36,986 nucleotides of DNA from positions 1 to 36,986 of the IMG/VR virus record IMGVR_UViG_3300032289_000434, one strand, 5' to 3'. The notes under the pieces were generated by a model, which ran no database searches, was not told where the DNA came from, and worked only from the letters and a program-made list of their open reading frames with translations. Origin of the DNA: a virus. Below, piece by piece: positions 7,234-13,940 of the stretch. Numbering within the stretch: the stretch's first letter is position 1; each line of letters opens with the position of its first letter. The position numbers and the translations under genes were made by a program.

Positions 7234-7442
7234 GAACAAGAAAGAAACAATTAGTTCGTGAAGTAGCAGAGTTACAACGTAGATATGCGTCTGTAGCACA
7301 ACAGAATACTGCTATTATTGAGATACTAAAAGCATCTGGCATTATCGAATCATTACAAGAAAATGAAGAAGTAGTTGCTATTGCAGATATTATATTTGGA
7401 CAAACTTTTAAACAATATTATAAAGTCAATGAGGTTTTCTAA
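7230..7442 (+). CDS. Hypothetical coiled-coil protein (70 aa)
   Basis: Starts by ATGA overlap with the DUF1599 gene and ends with a one-base overlap with the HNH gene. The first half is basic and heptad-like (QLVREVAELQRRYASV), the second acidic with EVVAIADIIFG. Probably a small oligomeric helical protein. I do not recognise a family. Confidence 0.65.
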   Translation: MRTRKKQLVREVAELQRRYASVAQQNTAIIEILKASGIIESLQENEEVVAIADIIFGQTFKQYYKVNEVF

Positions 7443-7723
7443 TGAAAATCTTTGGACCATACAAGGGGAGCAAACAGAATGGCGGTAGGCCGATCTATGT
7501 CTTTAAGCGTAAGAAAAAAGATGGCACTACTGTTACTACTTCTAGCAATAAGGCTCGTGTGGACTACAAAAAAGCCACAGGAAAATCCTTACGAAAAGAC
7601 CAAGAGGTAGATCACAAAGATAACGGTGGTCGTGCTGGCCGTGATGGCATAAAGAATCTACGAGTACTATCTAAGAGTAAAAATGTTGCCTTAGAGAATA
7701 AACGAAGAGCAAAGAAGAAATGA
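7442..7723 (+). CDS. HNH endonuclease-like protein (93 aa)
   Basis: Basic protein with the HNH-type core EVDHKDN (Asp57-His58), NLRVLS after Asn72, and SKNVALE with Asn81. It is shorter than typical HNH homing enzymes and has only an N-terminal basic region (GPYKGSKQNGGRPIYVFKRK) for DNA contact, so it may be a nicking enzyme or a degenerate member. It is packed into the operon rather than inserted inside another gene, so it does not look like an intron-type homing endonuclease here. Confidence 0.75.
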   Translation: MKIFGPYKGSKQNGGRPIYVFKRKKKDGTTVTTSSNKARVDYKKATGKSLRKDQEVDHKDNGGRAGRDGIKNLRVLSKSKNVALENKRRAKKK

Positions 7724-7866
7724 ATCTAAGAGTTAGGAACCCTTTTTATTGGGCTGAAAACGATAAGAATGATATGGTCAAAGTAGTGTGTGTCCATTGT
7801 GGTTCCATCTATCATGTATCTTACGGAAATGTAAGAGTTGACAACTATTGTACGGAGTGCAAATGA
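7720..7866 (+). CDS. Small zinc-ribbon protein (48 aa)
   Basis: ATG overlaps the HNH stop (ATGA) and TGA overlaps the next ATG (ATGA), typical of this operon. Two knuckles, CVHC (residues 24-27) and CTEC (44-47), with a beta-hairpin-like middle (GSIYHVSYG), form a zinc ribbon. Function unknown; one of several tiny zinc proteins in the window. Confidence 0.7.
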   Translation: MNLRVRNPFYWAENDKNDMVKVVCVHCGSIYHVSYGNVRVDNYCTECK

Positions 7867-8603
7867 GTAAAGCCATAGTAGTAATCTCAGATTTACAGAG
7901 CCCGTTCCACGATGTGGATGCGGTCAATGCAGTCAAAAAGTTTATCTATGCTTATCAACCTGATTCTGTTGTATCGGTTGGAGATGAAATTGATTTCCAG
8001 AGTATCAGTCGTTGGGCAAAGGGGACTGAACTTGAATGGGAAAGATCAATAGGTAGAGACAGAGATACTACTGTTAAACTTCTAGAACAGTTAACTGTTG
8101 ATACTATTGTTCGTAGCAACCATTCAGACAGACTGTTCAATAAGTTACGCTCATCTGCTCCTGGATTCTTAGGATTACCAGAGTTAGAAATTGAGAAGTT
8201 CCTTAAGTTAGATGAACTTGGTATCAATTACTATCATGGGCCTGTAGAAATTGCTCCAGGTTGGTTGCTAATGCATGGCGATGAGGGTAACGTACAACCG
8301 ACAGCAGGGGCTACTGCTCTCGGACTCGCAAAGCGTTCAGGTATGTCTGTCGTATGTGGACATACACATCGCATGGGACTTACTCACTATACACAGTCAT
8401 GGTCTAATGGATCTCGTGCTGTGTGGGGTATGGAAGTCGGACACTTAATGAATATCAAGCAGGCTAAGTACATCAAGGCTGGCTTGTTCACATGGCAACA
8501 AGGGTTTGGTATCTTGCATGTGGATGGTAAGAATGTGACACCTCAGATCGTTCCTATCATTAAGAATTCATTTACTGTCGAGGGTAAAACGTGGCGGTGG
8601 TAA
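7863..8603 (+). CDS. Calcineurin-like metallophosphoesterase (246 aa)
   Basis: Start set at 7863 (ATGA overlap; ATG follows a GGAG-type RBS) rather than 15 bases upstream. All family motifs are present: SDLQSPFH (Asp10, His16), GDEIDF (Asp41), SNHSDR (Asn86-His87), MHGDEG (His138) and GHTHR (His167, His169), giving a two-metal phosphoesterase. Likely cytoplasmic; substrates in phages are not settled (DNA ends, cyclic nucleotides or nucleotides). It overlaps the sigma-factor gene by 13 bases. Confidence 0.88.
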   Translation: MSKAIVVISDLQSPFHDVDAVNAVKKFIYAYQPDSVVSVGDEIDFQSISRWAKGTELEWERSIGRDRDTTVKLLEQLTVDTIVRSNHSDRLFNKLRSSAPGFLGLPELEIEKFLKLDELGINYYHGPVEIAPGWLLMHGDEGNVQPTAGATALGLAKRSGMSVVCGHTHRMGLTHYTQSWSNGSRAVWGMEVGHLMNIKQAKYIKAGLFTWQQGFGILHVDGKNVTPQIVPIIKNSFTVEGKTWRW

Positions 8604-9298
8604 AGAGAATGATTGAAGATTACGATGGCGTAGTATCGTCTATTGCCTACGAATACACACGAAAGTATCGTATGGTTGAGATAGATGATCTACGCCAAGA
8701 GTTGTGGGTTTGGTTCTTAACTCATCCTAAGAAGGTTAAGCATTGGCAGACTGAACTTGACAGCAAGCAATCAATCAAACTCATAGCACGATCTCTGCGT
8801 AACGCTGCGAAAGACTATTGTCAGAAGGAGAAGGCTAAGGTTGTTGGCTATCGTGTAGAGGATAACTACTATTACGATAAGCAACTGCTTGAGAACTTAC
8901 TGCCCGCTGTATTAACAGGCGTAAGAGAAGCACCTGTACTGAGCGATCTTAGTTATACAAATGTAAAGAAGGTTGCGTCTGAGGGTAATAACTGGCCTGC
9001 TATGTGTTCTGATATATCTAAGGCTTACAACAAGTTAACTAAGGAACAGCAGGGAATGATATTCTTGCGTTACGCAAGTGGGCTTGAGATAGGTGCGATA
9101 GCATCTGAATTATCTATAACTGTTGACGCTGTTCGTATGCGTATCAACAGAGCGTTAAAGAACATGTTGAATTATCTTGGTGGAAACTATCCACGCAAGG
9201 AACGGGACTTTACACAGGAGGAAGTCAATGGAGAAGCCGATGTTGACGGAGGAATTACAGAAGACATTCCAGACGATACAGACGTATCTGAAGAATGA
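8591..9298 (+). CDS. Sigma-70-family-like transcription factor (235 aa)
   Basis: The N-terminal part (residues 10-80) has a region-2-like helical segment (YRMVEIDDLRQELWVWFLTHPKK), and residues 145-195 form a region-4 helix-turn-helix (KLTKEQQGMIFLRYASG, then IASELSITVDAVRMRINRAL). This is the ECF/SigJ-like two-domain plan, with an acidic C-terminal extension. Predicted to direct host RNA polymerase to phage promoters, probably for late genes. It is close to the end of the early operon. Confidence 0.78.
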   Translation: MAVVKRMIEDYDGVVSSIAYEYTRKYRMVEIDDLRQELWVWFLTHPKKVKHWQTELDSKQSIKLIARSLRNAAKDYCQKEKAKVVGYRVEDNYYYDKQLLENLLPAVLTGVREAPVLSDLSYTNVKKVASEGNNWPAMCSDISKAYNKLTKEQQGMIFLRYASGLEIGAIASELSITVDAVRMRINRALKNMLNYLGGNYPRKERDFTQEEVNGEADVDGGITEDIPDDTDVSEE

Positions 9299-9530
9299 TG
9301 AGTGGGTTAAGTCGCAAGACCCTGAGTTAATAAATGCTATAAGCGATACTGAGGTTTTAATTCACTCTCTCACACAACAACTGTACGTATTCCTAGATTG
9401 CTTTGAGCAATATGCTCACGCATTAGAGGCTACAGTTCGTGTGCCAGCGTATGATCTTACGTTTGACAGCAGGGAATATTCTGCCCCGACACAAACTTCT
9501 GCTGAGCGTGATGAGCGTGATCTCGCGTGA
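9228..9530 (+). CDS. Hypothetical protein (100 aa)
   Basis: Start chosen at 9228 because a very strong RBS, AGGAGGAAG, sits just before it; longer in-frame starts lie inside the sigma gene. The gene overlaps the end of the sigma factor by 71 bases in another frame. The product is helical and acidic (EELQKTFQTIQTYLK, then a Leu/Gln-rich helix to residue 60) with a polar C-terminus. No recognisable domain. Possibly a partner of the sigma factor, on position only. Confidence 0.65.
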   Translation: MEKPMLTEELQKTFQTIQTYLKNDEWVKSQDPELINAISDTEVLIHSLTQQLYVFLDCFEQYAHALEATVRVPAYDLTFDSREYSAPTQTSAERDERDLA

Positions 9531-9559
9531 TATGTAATGCGTGTGTGGAAGGTGGCACA

Positions 9560-9697
9560 ATGAATAGTTATGGGCGTGAGCAATTAGCACACGAGAGACA
9601 CGCTGATTGTGAATATGCTGATTGTGCGTGCCAGCATTTAGTCGGTGCATGGGCAATAAAAAAACCCCCACGCAAGGACAATGCGCAGGGGTCTTAG
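9560..9697 (+). CDS. Small Cys/His-rich protein (45 aa)
   Basis: AAGGTGG precedes the ATG by about 5 bases. The product has HERHADCEYADCACQH (residues 11-26), a dense metal-binding pattern with three Cys and three His. The last codons read through the A-rich half of the terminator belonging to the opposite strand. It is the last plus-strand gene before the convergent operon. Moderate support only, since it is very short. Confidence 0.5.
   Translation: MNSYGREQLAHERHADCEYADCACQHLVGAWAIKKPPRKDNAQGS
9657..9693 (-). terminator. Terminator of the minus-strand operon
   Basis: Read on the minus strand, a GACCCC...TGCG arm pairs with CGCA...GGGG, followed by seven T (9664-9658). There is no T-run in the plus direction, so it serves the leftward operon. 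It overlaps the end of the small plus-strand gene 9560-9697. Confidence 0.8.
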
Positions 9698-9710
9698 TGT
9701 GTATGCGTAG

Positions 9711-9914
9711 TTAAATCTTCTGTTTGCCGATCTCGTCAGCAATTAACATAAGTGTGTCGTCTACACGCATCCATAGATCTTTATCGTTCATGAACATACT
9801 CTTAGCGAGTTTCCACTCGGCACGAGTTAATTCTCGCCCGAGTAGACCCTCAACTTCTACACGCTTAACAAGGTAGATTACCGCCTTGTATGGATTAGGC
9901 TTAGCCCTATTCAT
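9711..9914 (-). CDS. Hypothetical basic helical protein (67 aa)
   Basis: Last gene of the minus operon. Start at 9914 chosen because GGAG lies 10 bases upstream; an ATG at 9932 has no RBS. The product (MNRAKPNPYKAVIYLVKRVEVEG, continuing with ELTRAEWKLAKSMF) is helical and mildly basic, without cysteines. It overlaps the preceding gene by 8 bases. No family recognised. Confidence 0.65.
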   Translation of the reverse strand: MNRAKPNPYKAVIYLVKRVEVEGLLGRELTRAEWKLAKSMFMNDKDLWMRVDDTLMLIADEIGKQKI

Positions 9915-10095
9915 CACGCAGGTACTCCACATCTAGGACACGCTTAACCTCAGCGTCATCCCAATCGTATAGTTCCCACTCGTCTATGCGTTCTGTCGCT
10001 AACTTAACAGCGTCATACACATCTAGCGCATAGATATCACGATAGATAGTAAGCGTGGCCTTAGCCTTCACACGATACACGCCTTGTTCGCTCAT
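9907..10095 (-). CDS. Hypothetical acidic protein (62 aa)
   Basis: Start at 10095 (GGTGA RBS 5 bases upstream, ATGA overlap with the tiny membrane gene). Alternating beta strands then a helix (YRVKAKATLTIYRDIYALDVYD followed by AVKLATERIDEW) and an acidic C-terminus resemble small ferredoxin-like beta-alpha-beta proteins seen in actinophages. No catalytic motif. Confidence 0.65.
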   Translation of the reverse strand: MSEQGVYRVKAKATLTIYRDIYALDVYDAVKLATERIDEWELYDWDDAEVKRVLDVEYLRDE

Positions 10096-10175
10096 AGTAT
10101 CACCGCAAACAATAGCGATACGACAGCAAGGGTAGCCACACACAGGTGCGCTATGAACCTCGCCTGTTCCCACAC
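10092..10175 (-). CDS. Tiny membrane protein, GTG start (27 aa)
   Basis: Lies in the gap behind WhiB. A near-ideal RBS (AGAGGAAACT) precedes a GTG at 10175, and the stop overlaps the next ATG (ATGA). The product begins VWEQARFIAHLCVATLAVVS and ends LLFAVIL, one hydrophobic helix after a short polar N-terminus. The strong RBS and exact coupling favour a real gene; function unknown. Confidence 0.55.
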   Translation of the reverse strand: MWEQARFIAHLCVATLAVVSLLFAVIL

Positions 10176-10191
10176 AGTTTCCTCTGTGAAC

Positions 10192-10584
10192 TCAGTATTC
10201 TCGTACATCATCCCACTCGCTTTCTACTGATAGCCATGTTTCTCCTTGTCCAATGAACTGAGGTATCTCGTTCACATACGCAGGTGGAAGTGTGCGTGGA
10301 TTTATTCCACGACTAATCTGTTCCGCCTTGCGTTCCTCAGCATCCATGTTTGCCCATATTCCGTATAGATCTTTATACGCAAGAGAGTATTCTAAACACT
10401 CATCATACGCAGGGCAACTTAAGCACACACTCCTAGCACGCATGGCACTAGGCGTGTGTGAATATCTATCACGCAATTCAAGGCGCTTGTACACGCCAAT
10501 AACATCCTGTATCTCGGGGAACCAATCGTCAGGATTTTTATCGTATGCGCAACTCGCTTCGTTCACGAAGTTAGGCATAGTCAT
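10192..10584 (-). CDS. WhiB-family Fe-S transcriptional regulator (130 aa)
   Basis: Start at 10584 (AAAGGTGG RBS, ATGA overlap with the upstream gene). Four cysteines in the Wbl order, C12, C54, C57 and C63 (C-x41-C-x2-C-x5-C), would hold a 4Fe-4S cluster; a tryptophan turn GIWANMDAEER follows at 75-85, the place of the usual G(V/I)WGG. The gap between Cys1 and Cys2 is longer than in most host WhiB proteins and the GG after W is replaced by AN. Wbl proteins bind sigma region 4; this one could act on the host or the phage sigma factor. A good host marker. Confidence 0.85.
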   Translation of the reverse strand: MTMPNFVNEASCAYDKNPDDWFPEIQDVIGVYKRLELRDRYSHTPSAMRARSVCLSCPAYDECLEYSLAYKDLYGIWANMDAEERKAEQISRGINPRTLPPAYVNEIPQFIGQGETWLSVESEWDDVREY

Positions 10585-10925
10585 AACAGACCACCTTTCA
10601 TAAAGAACACACGATACGCACACTCTGTGTTATCGCCTATGCATTGTACGCCACGCTTGGCACCACACATAGCGCATGGATACTCGAGTGGATTATCTAA
10701 GTCAAACATTGTGTGTGGCAACGGCTTATACCGCACACGAGTTATGTCCTTGCTTGGTAGGTATGTGAGATAAACGGACACAGGCCCGTCTATCTCCCAA
10801 CCTTCCTCAAGGTGTATGAACTCACCTGCGAGGAGATCAACTCGTGTGGTTTTATTACCACTCTGCGTGGTTTTCCACACGAGATCATCCCAATCACATT
10901 TGCGTTCACGCATAGTTTTAAGCAT
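10581..10925 (-). CDS. Hypothetical protein with C-terminal zinc knuckle (114 aa)
   Basis: Start at 10925 (GGGGTG upstream), chosen because longer frames run through the 45-aa zinc-ribbon gene found in another frame. N-terminal half is basic with Trp (CDWDDLVWKTT), middle is beta-rich (IDGPVSVYLTYLPS), C-terminus carries CAMCGAKRGVQC plus another Cys (residues about 88-105), like the CPxCGAxxGxxC knuckles common in actinobacterial proteins. Function unknown. Confidence 0.68.
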   Translation of the reverse strand: MLKTMRERKCDWDDLVWKTTQSGNKTTRVDLLAGEFIHLEEGWEIDGPVSVYLTYLPSKDITRVRYKPLPHTMFDLDNPLEYPCAMCGAKRGVQCIGDNTECAYRVFFMKGGLL

Positions 10926-11055
10926 GAAGCACCCCGATCTTTGCCATGCCACATGTATAGCAATAGTTTCGTTCAGCGTTGTACTCATGCGAGGGTATCC
11001 ACATGGGTACATCACACTTGTGGCAACGAGTGTAGGTACACTCAACTGTTTGCAT
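10918..11055 (-). CDS. Zinc-ribbon protein (45 aa)
   Basis: A frame not covered by longer open frames. The ATG at 11055 overlaps the end of the 56-aa gene and the TAA overlaps the start of the 114-aa gene, so it fits between them. Product has CHKC (residues 11-14) and CYTC (32-35) around a WIPSHEYNAERNY hairpin: a clear zinc ribbon. The motif quality and operon fit make it more credible than the N-terminal extension of the 114-aa frame over the same DNA. Confidence 0.68.
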   Translation of the reverse strand: MQTVECTYTRCHKCDVPMWIPSHEYNAERNYCYTCGMAKIGVLHA

Positions 11056-11212
11056 CTGCGTACCCTAACTGTTGAGCCTTCTCACGATAAGTGTGTGAGC
11101 GTAGCAACCAACGACTAGCATCAACCATTTTGCGATTGGCTAACGCTATCTCGTAGTGCTTGTAGCACATATCCGCCATTGTGGCGTATGCCTTGAGTGG
11201 TGGTGTAGTCAT
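11042..11212 (-). CDS. Hypothetical helical protein (56 aa)
   Basis: Start at 11212 because GGGAG lies 7 bases upstream, just after the amidotransferase stop; the longer frame begins inside that gene. Sequence is helical (MADMCYKHYEIALANRKMVD, then SRWLLRSHTYREKAQQLG), similar in feel to short helical-hairpin proteins. No known domain. It lies directly downstream of the amidotransferase, so co-expressed with it. Confidence 0.65.
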   Translation of the reverse strand: MTTPPLKAYATMADMCYKHYEIALANRKMVDASRWLLRSHTYREKAQQLGYADANS

Positions 11213-11213
11213 G

Positions 11214-12050
11214 TTAGAACTCCCACGCTGTGGCGTATGGTACATGCGTTTGCTTGTACTCAGGCTTCTTGTAGCACATGCAGTTCACGCTAACCATGTC
11301 GCACCATTGGCATGTATCACACACCTCGCACACATAGTTATTCTCGATAAGTTTTTGCTCATCAAGTAGGATTTGGCAAGAAACGCATGACCAATCCTCG
11401 TACTCAGCCCAGCCTGTGCCTGATGTATCGTATAGTGTGCCTAACTCCTGCTTGCTATACCACCTGCCGTATCCGTATCCGTATGTAGCAGAGCAACTAT
11501 CGTTAGACCACCACACACCACTCTCGTCTGTGGTACCCTTGTTATCGTGTAGCAGGTACATCTGATACTCTGCCTTTGGATCAACAGTTAGCACACACAC
11601 CTTAGAGCCTGATGTGTATTCCTCTAGCATGTTGTAGATGTGTGGATTATCGAGAGCAGATACACCGCCTATCTTGGCAAGTATCTCCTCTGCGAATATG
11701 CGTGTGTCGCTACGCTGATCGCCTACCGCTATTTCTATGGGTAGTACGCCATTGTGTGCAAGCACAGTTTGATTATCTAACACCTTGAACGGGTGGCAGT
11801 TGTCGAGATTAGTCGTGCCATGTGTGGCTAGTCGTGCGTGCCACAATGCGTAATCACTAGGATACTCGGCACGCATCTTGAGAAACTCATTGACCGCCTC
11901 GTCTGCATCCATTGTGTGATAGGTGAGGATACGCCTCTCCTTGCTCACGACAATAGCGAAGCCGAAGCCGTCTGGGTTGTTGATCGCAGAATAAGTTAAT
12001 TTATCACGATCAGGTAATACATTGGGTGGTACTACGCATAACATACACAT
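11214..12050 (-). CDS. Class II glutamine amidotransferase with Cys-rich tail (278 aa)
   Basis: Ntn-hydrolase-type glutaminase: Cys2 after Met removal (MCMLCVV), NPDGFGFA (25-32), WHARLATHG (70-78), NCHPF (84-88), LAHNGVL (97-103) and RSDTR (113-117) are the family motifs that release ammonia from glutamine. From about residue 220 the protein gains a tail with SCVSC, CEVCDTCQWC and CMC, a probable zinc cluster not found in minimal family members. RBS GAGGA 9 bases upstream. It is adjacent to the amidoligase (1-base gap), suggesting that ammonia or glutamine chemistry is coupled to amide formation. Confidence 0.88.
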   Translation of the reverse strand: MCMLCVVPPNVLPDRDKLTYSAINNPDGFGFAIVVSKERRILTYHTMDADEAVNEFLKMRAEYPSDYALWHARLATHGTTNLDNCHPFKVLDNQTVLAHNGVLPIEIAVGDQRSDTRIFAEEILAKIGGVSALDNPHIYNMLEEYTSGSKVCVLTVDPKAEYQMYLLHDNKGTTDESGVWWSNDSCSATYGYGYGRWYSKQELGTLYDTSGTGWAEYEDWSCVSCQILLDEQKLIENNYVCEVCDTCQWCDMVSVNCMCYKKPEYKQTHVPYATAWEF

Positions 12051-12051
12051 G

Positions 12052-13620
12052 TTAGTTTTCCTCGTCTGTGGAATTAGATCCCACGCTTGTAGTTTCTAGA
12101 GCCTTCAGCGCAACTTGCGTGAAGTTTGCATACTTGTCCTGATTGTCTAGCACATACGCCATGAACCTATACCACGATAACTGCTTGTCCTTTGGGTTTA
12201 TTCTCATGTTGCGTGTGTACTCTGTGGCCGCATGTAAGAACTCAATCGCAGACAGTATTCTCTGCTTGCGTAGTGAGCCTCTAAACACACGAACCTCTAG
12301 CGTGGCATCATTGAACGAATTAACTGCTTCGTACCTGTCTGCCTGTTGTCCGTTCTTGATCTTGGGTACGAGATAGCCTTTGTCCTTGAACCTTGCGTAA
12401 GAACTTGAGCGACCTGCGATAGCCTCGACCATGCGTGAGTTATCGTAGATTAGTTTCTGAAAACGCAACTCATGACCTTCATCACGCTTGCCGTTTTTCT
12501 CGAAGGCTGTGCGTGAGATGTGTACATGTAGTCCGCAAGTATTGGTATCCCATGAGCGATAGCCTCTGTTGCGTAGTTGGTTGAGGAAGTTCCAATCTAG
12601 ATTTTCTAATTGCTCGAACGAGTGTGGGTGAGATACGATCTCGAAGCCGTCATCAAGTGAGCCGTCATGCTTGCAGTACACTCGATCACCGAGTGCATCA
12701 AGCACTAACTCTGCGCCTTGTTGCGTGCCACGACCTGCGTTATCCTCGACCTCTAACTCGAAGCCGAAGTGATAATCTGCTTGTCCGTAGAACTCAGGCT
12801 TAGGCTTGTACGAGTAATCGTATATGAAGCCATGTCTGTAGCACTCGTGAAACTCACCCTCGTTTATGGTTTGATAACACTCGCTACACTCCCAACCCTC
12901 GTCATAGCATGTTGAACACAGGCTAAGACTACGAGCATCTGACCAATAGCACTCGCTGAACCACTCGGAACAGTTCTCACATTGTTCGTAATCCCCGTTC
13001 TCGATCTCGTCGTCACAGCAAGCGAAGCAGATCACAGACCCATTGAGGTATGTATGACTACCTAACTTGCTTGTTAGACAGGTCATGCACTTGAAGGCAC
13101 AATGCTTGTGCGCTCTCACGCTGATACCTTGTTGGTTCACCGCATCTACCACTTCCGATAGGTAGGCGTTGTGCGCCCTGTAATCGGTAGTTGCGAGGAT
13201 CAAGCGCTCACATGACGGGCAATTATCTCGGTGTGTATCCTGTGTGGGAAACGCATCAGCAGGGAACAGGAGATCATTAGTCCTGTTCGAGTTGCAATCT
13301 GCATACGCAGAATATATCCTCTCTAACACGGCCTGTAAGTCTGAACTGCCCCAACGCATAGCGGTACGAGTACATATCAAACACATGTTCTCGTTGATAC
13401 GCAGACGAGTTTCTGACCTGTACAATCCGTTTGCCCTACCACAGTTATCACACAAGCCGTAGCCTGATGCGCTAACCTTGATAGACTTTGCGAACTCGTA
13501 TGTTTCAGGTGTGAATAGGTGCATCCACTCGTGTGTTGAAACACTTTCGTAATAATCTACGAAGGTGCCTCGTGTGTCGGTGCTCACTTGCGTAAGTCCC
13601 GATTTCGTTGTGCAAGCCAT
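12052..13620 (-). CDS. Amidoligase (COOH-NH2 ligase, Amidoligase_2-like) with Cys-rich N-terminal half
   Basis: 522 aa. C-terminal half has the amidoligase core: FGFELEVE (285-292), KHDGSLDDGFEIVS (317-330), CGLHVHIS (362-369) and TLEVRVFRG (440-448), the acidic and His residues of GS/GCS-like ATP-dependent ligases that make amide or isopeptide bonds. The N-terminal half holds eight CxxC pairs (57, 80, 134, 178, 198, 214, 235 and 245), i.e. several zinc ribbons. Target unknown: peptide, protein or cell wall. The start is uncertain: ATG at 13620 lacks an RBS, while GTG at 13587 overlaps the upstream stop (GTGA) and fits the operon style. Confidence 0.87.
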   Translation of the reverse strand: MACTTKSGLTQVSTDTRGTFVDYYESVSTHEWMHLFTPETYEFAKSIKVSASGYGLCDNCGRANGLYRSETRLRINENMCLICTRTAMRWGSSDLQAVLERIYSAYADCNSNRTNDLLFPADAFPTQDTHRDNCPSCERLILATTDYRAHNAYLSEVVDAVNQQGISVRAHKHCAFKCMTCLTSKLGSHTYLNGSVICFACCDDEIENGDYEQCENCSEWFSECYWSDARSLSLCSTCYDEGWECSECYQTINEGEFHECYRHGFIYDYSYKPKPEFYGQADYHFGFELEVEDNAGRGTQQGAELVLDALGDRVYCKHDGSLDDGFEIVSHPHSFEQLENLDWNFLNQLRNRGYRSWDTNTCGLHVHISRTAFEKNGKRDEGHELRFQKLIYDNSRMVEAIAGRSSSYARFKDKGYLVPKIKNGQQADRYEAVNSFNDATLEVRVFRGSLRKQRILSAIEFLHAATEYTRNMRINPKDKQLSWYRFMAYVLDNQDKYANFTQVALKALETTSVGSNSTDEEN

Positions 13621-13730
13621 TGGTTTTGGCGTGTGAGGCGTGCATTAGCAACGGCTGTTGTGATGAACAGCGTGGTGCTTACTGTGAGCGCAATCATTAT
13701 TGCGATCATTGTGCCTGTGTCTAGGTACAT
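13584..13730 (-). CDS. Small single-pass membrane protein (48 aa)
   Basis: First gene of the minus operon. ATG at 13730 follows AAAGGAAA; longer in-frame starts are upstream of the RBS. Product: short polar N-terminus, hydrophobic helix at about residues 6-28 (TMIAIMIALTVSTTLFITTAV), then a basic Arg/Gln tail (ARLTRQNQWLAQRNRDLRK). Could anchor or regulate the operon's enzymes at the membrane; not proven. It overlaps the amidoligase frame by 37 bases if that starts at 13620. Confidence 0.62.
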   Translation of the reverse strand: MYLDTGTMIAIMIALTVSTTLFITTAVANARLTRQNQWLAQRNRDLRK

Positions 13731-13750
13731 GGTATTTCCTTTCGTGTGAT

Positions 13751-13802
13751 GAGAAACTCTCCACAGGTGGGAAATGAATGAAACCACCCGTAGAGAGTTT
13801 TT
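13751..13802 (-). promoter_or_regulatory. Leader hairpin of the minus operon
   Basis: Long nested inverted repeat in the 5' leader: AAACTCTC (13754-13761) pairs with GAGAGTTT (13793-13800), with inner GGTGG (13766-13770) pairing CCACC (13784-13788). It lies between the promoter and the first gene, so it could act as an attenuator, RNA stabiliser or protein site. On the plus strand it ends in TTTTT, but no plus gene feeds it. Confidence 0.5.
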
Positions 13803-13828
13803 GATGATCCTTTGACCACCAAGAAACC

Positions 13829-13856
13829 ATCATAGCAGATCGGTTTTTAAGTTCAA
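13829..13856 (-). promoter_or_regulatory. Promoter of the minus-strand operon
   Basis: Minus-strand -35 TTGAAC (13856-13851), 16-base spacer, -10 TATGAT (13834-13829) preceded by TGC (extended -10). Predicted start about 13822, giving a roughly 90-base leader before the first gene. One of the best promoter matches in the window. Confidence 0.68.
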
Positions 13857-13940
13857 AAAAGCCCTGAATAAAAGAAAAAATGCGTGCGTATGTAGAGATC
13901 ATAAAAATCCTTCCTTCGCAAACGATTCGTGGGTGTGTGG

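Noticed and set aside
10292-11118. Several plus-strand open frames opposite the minus operon
   Set aside because: Mirror frames of well-supported minus genes (WhiB, zinc-ribbon proteins), without RBS.
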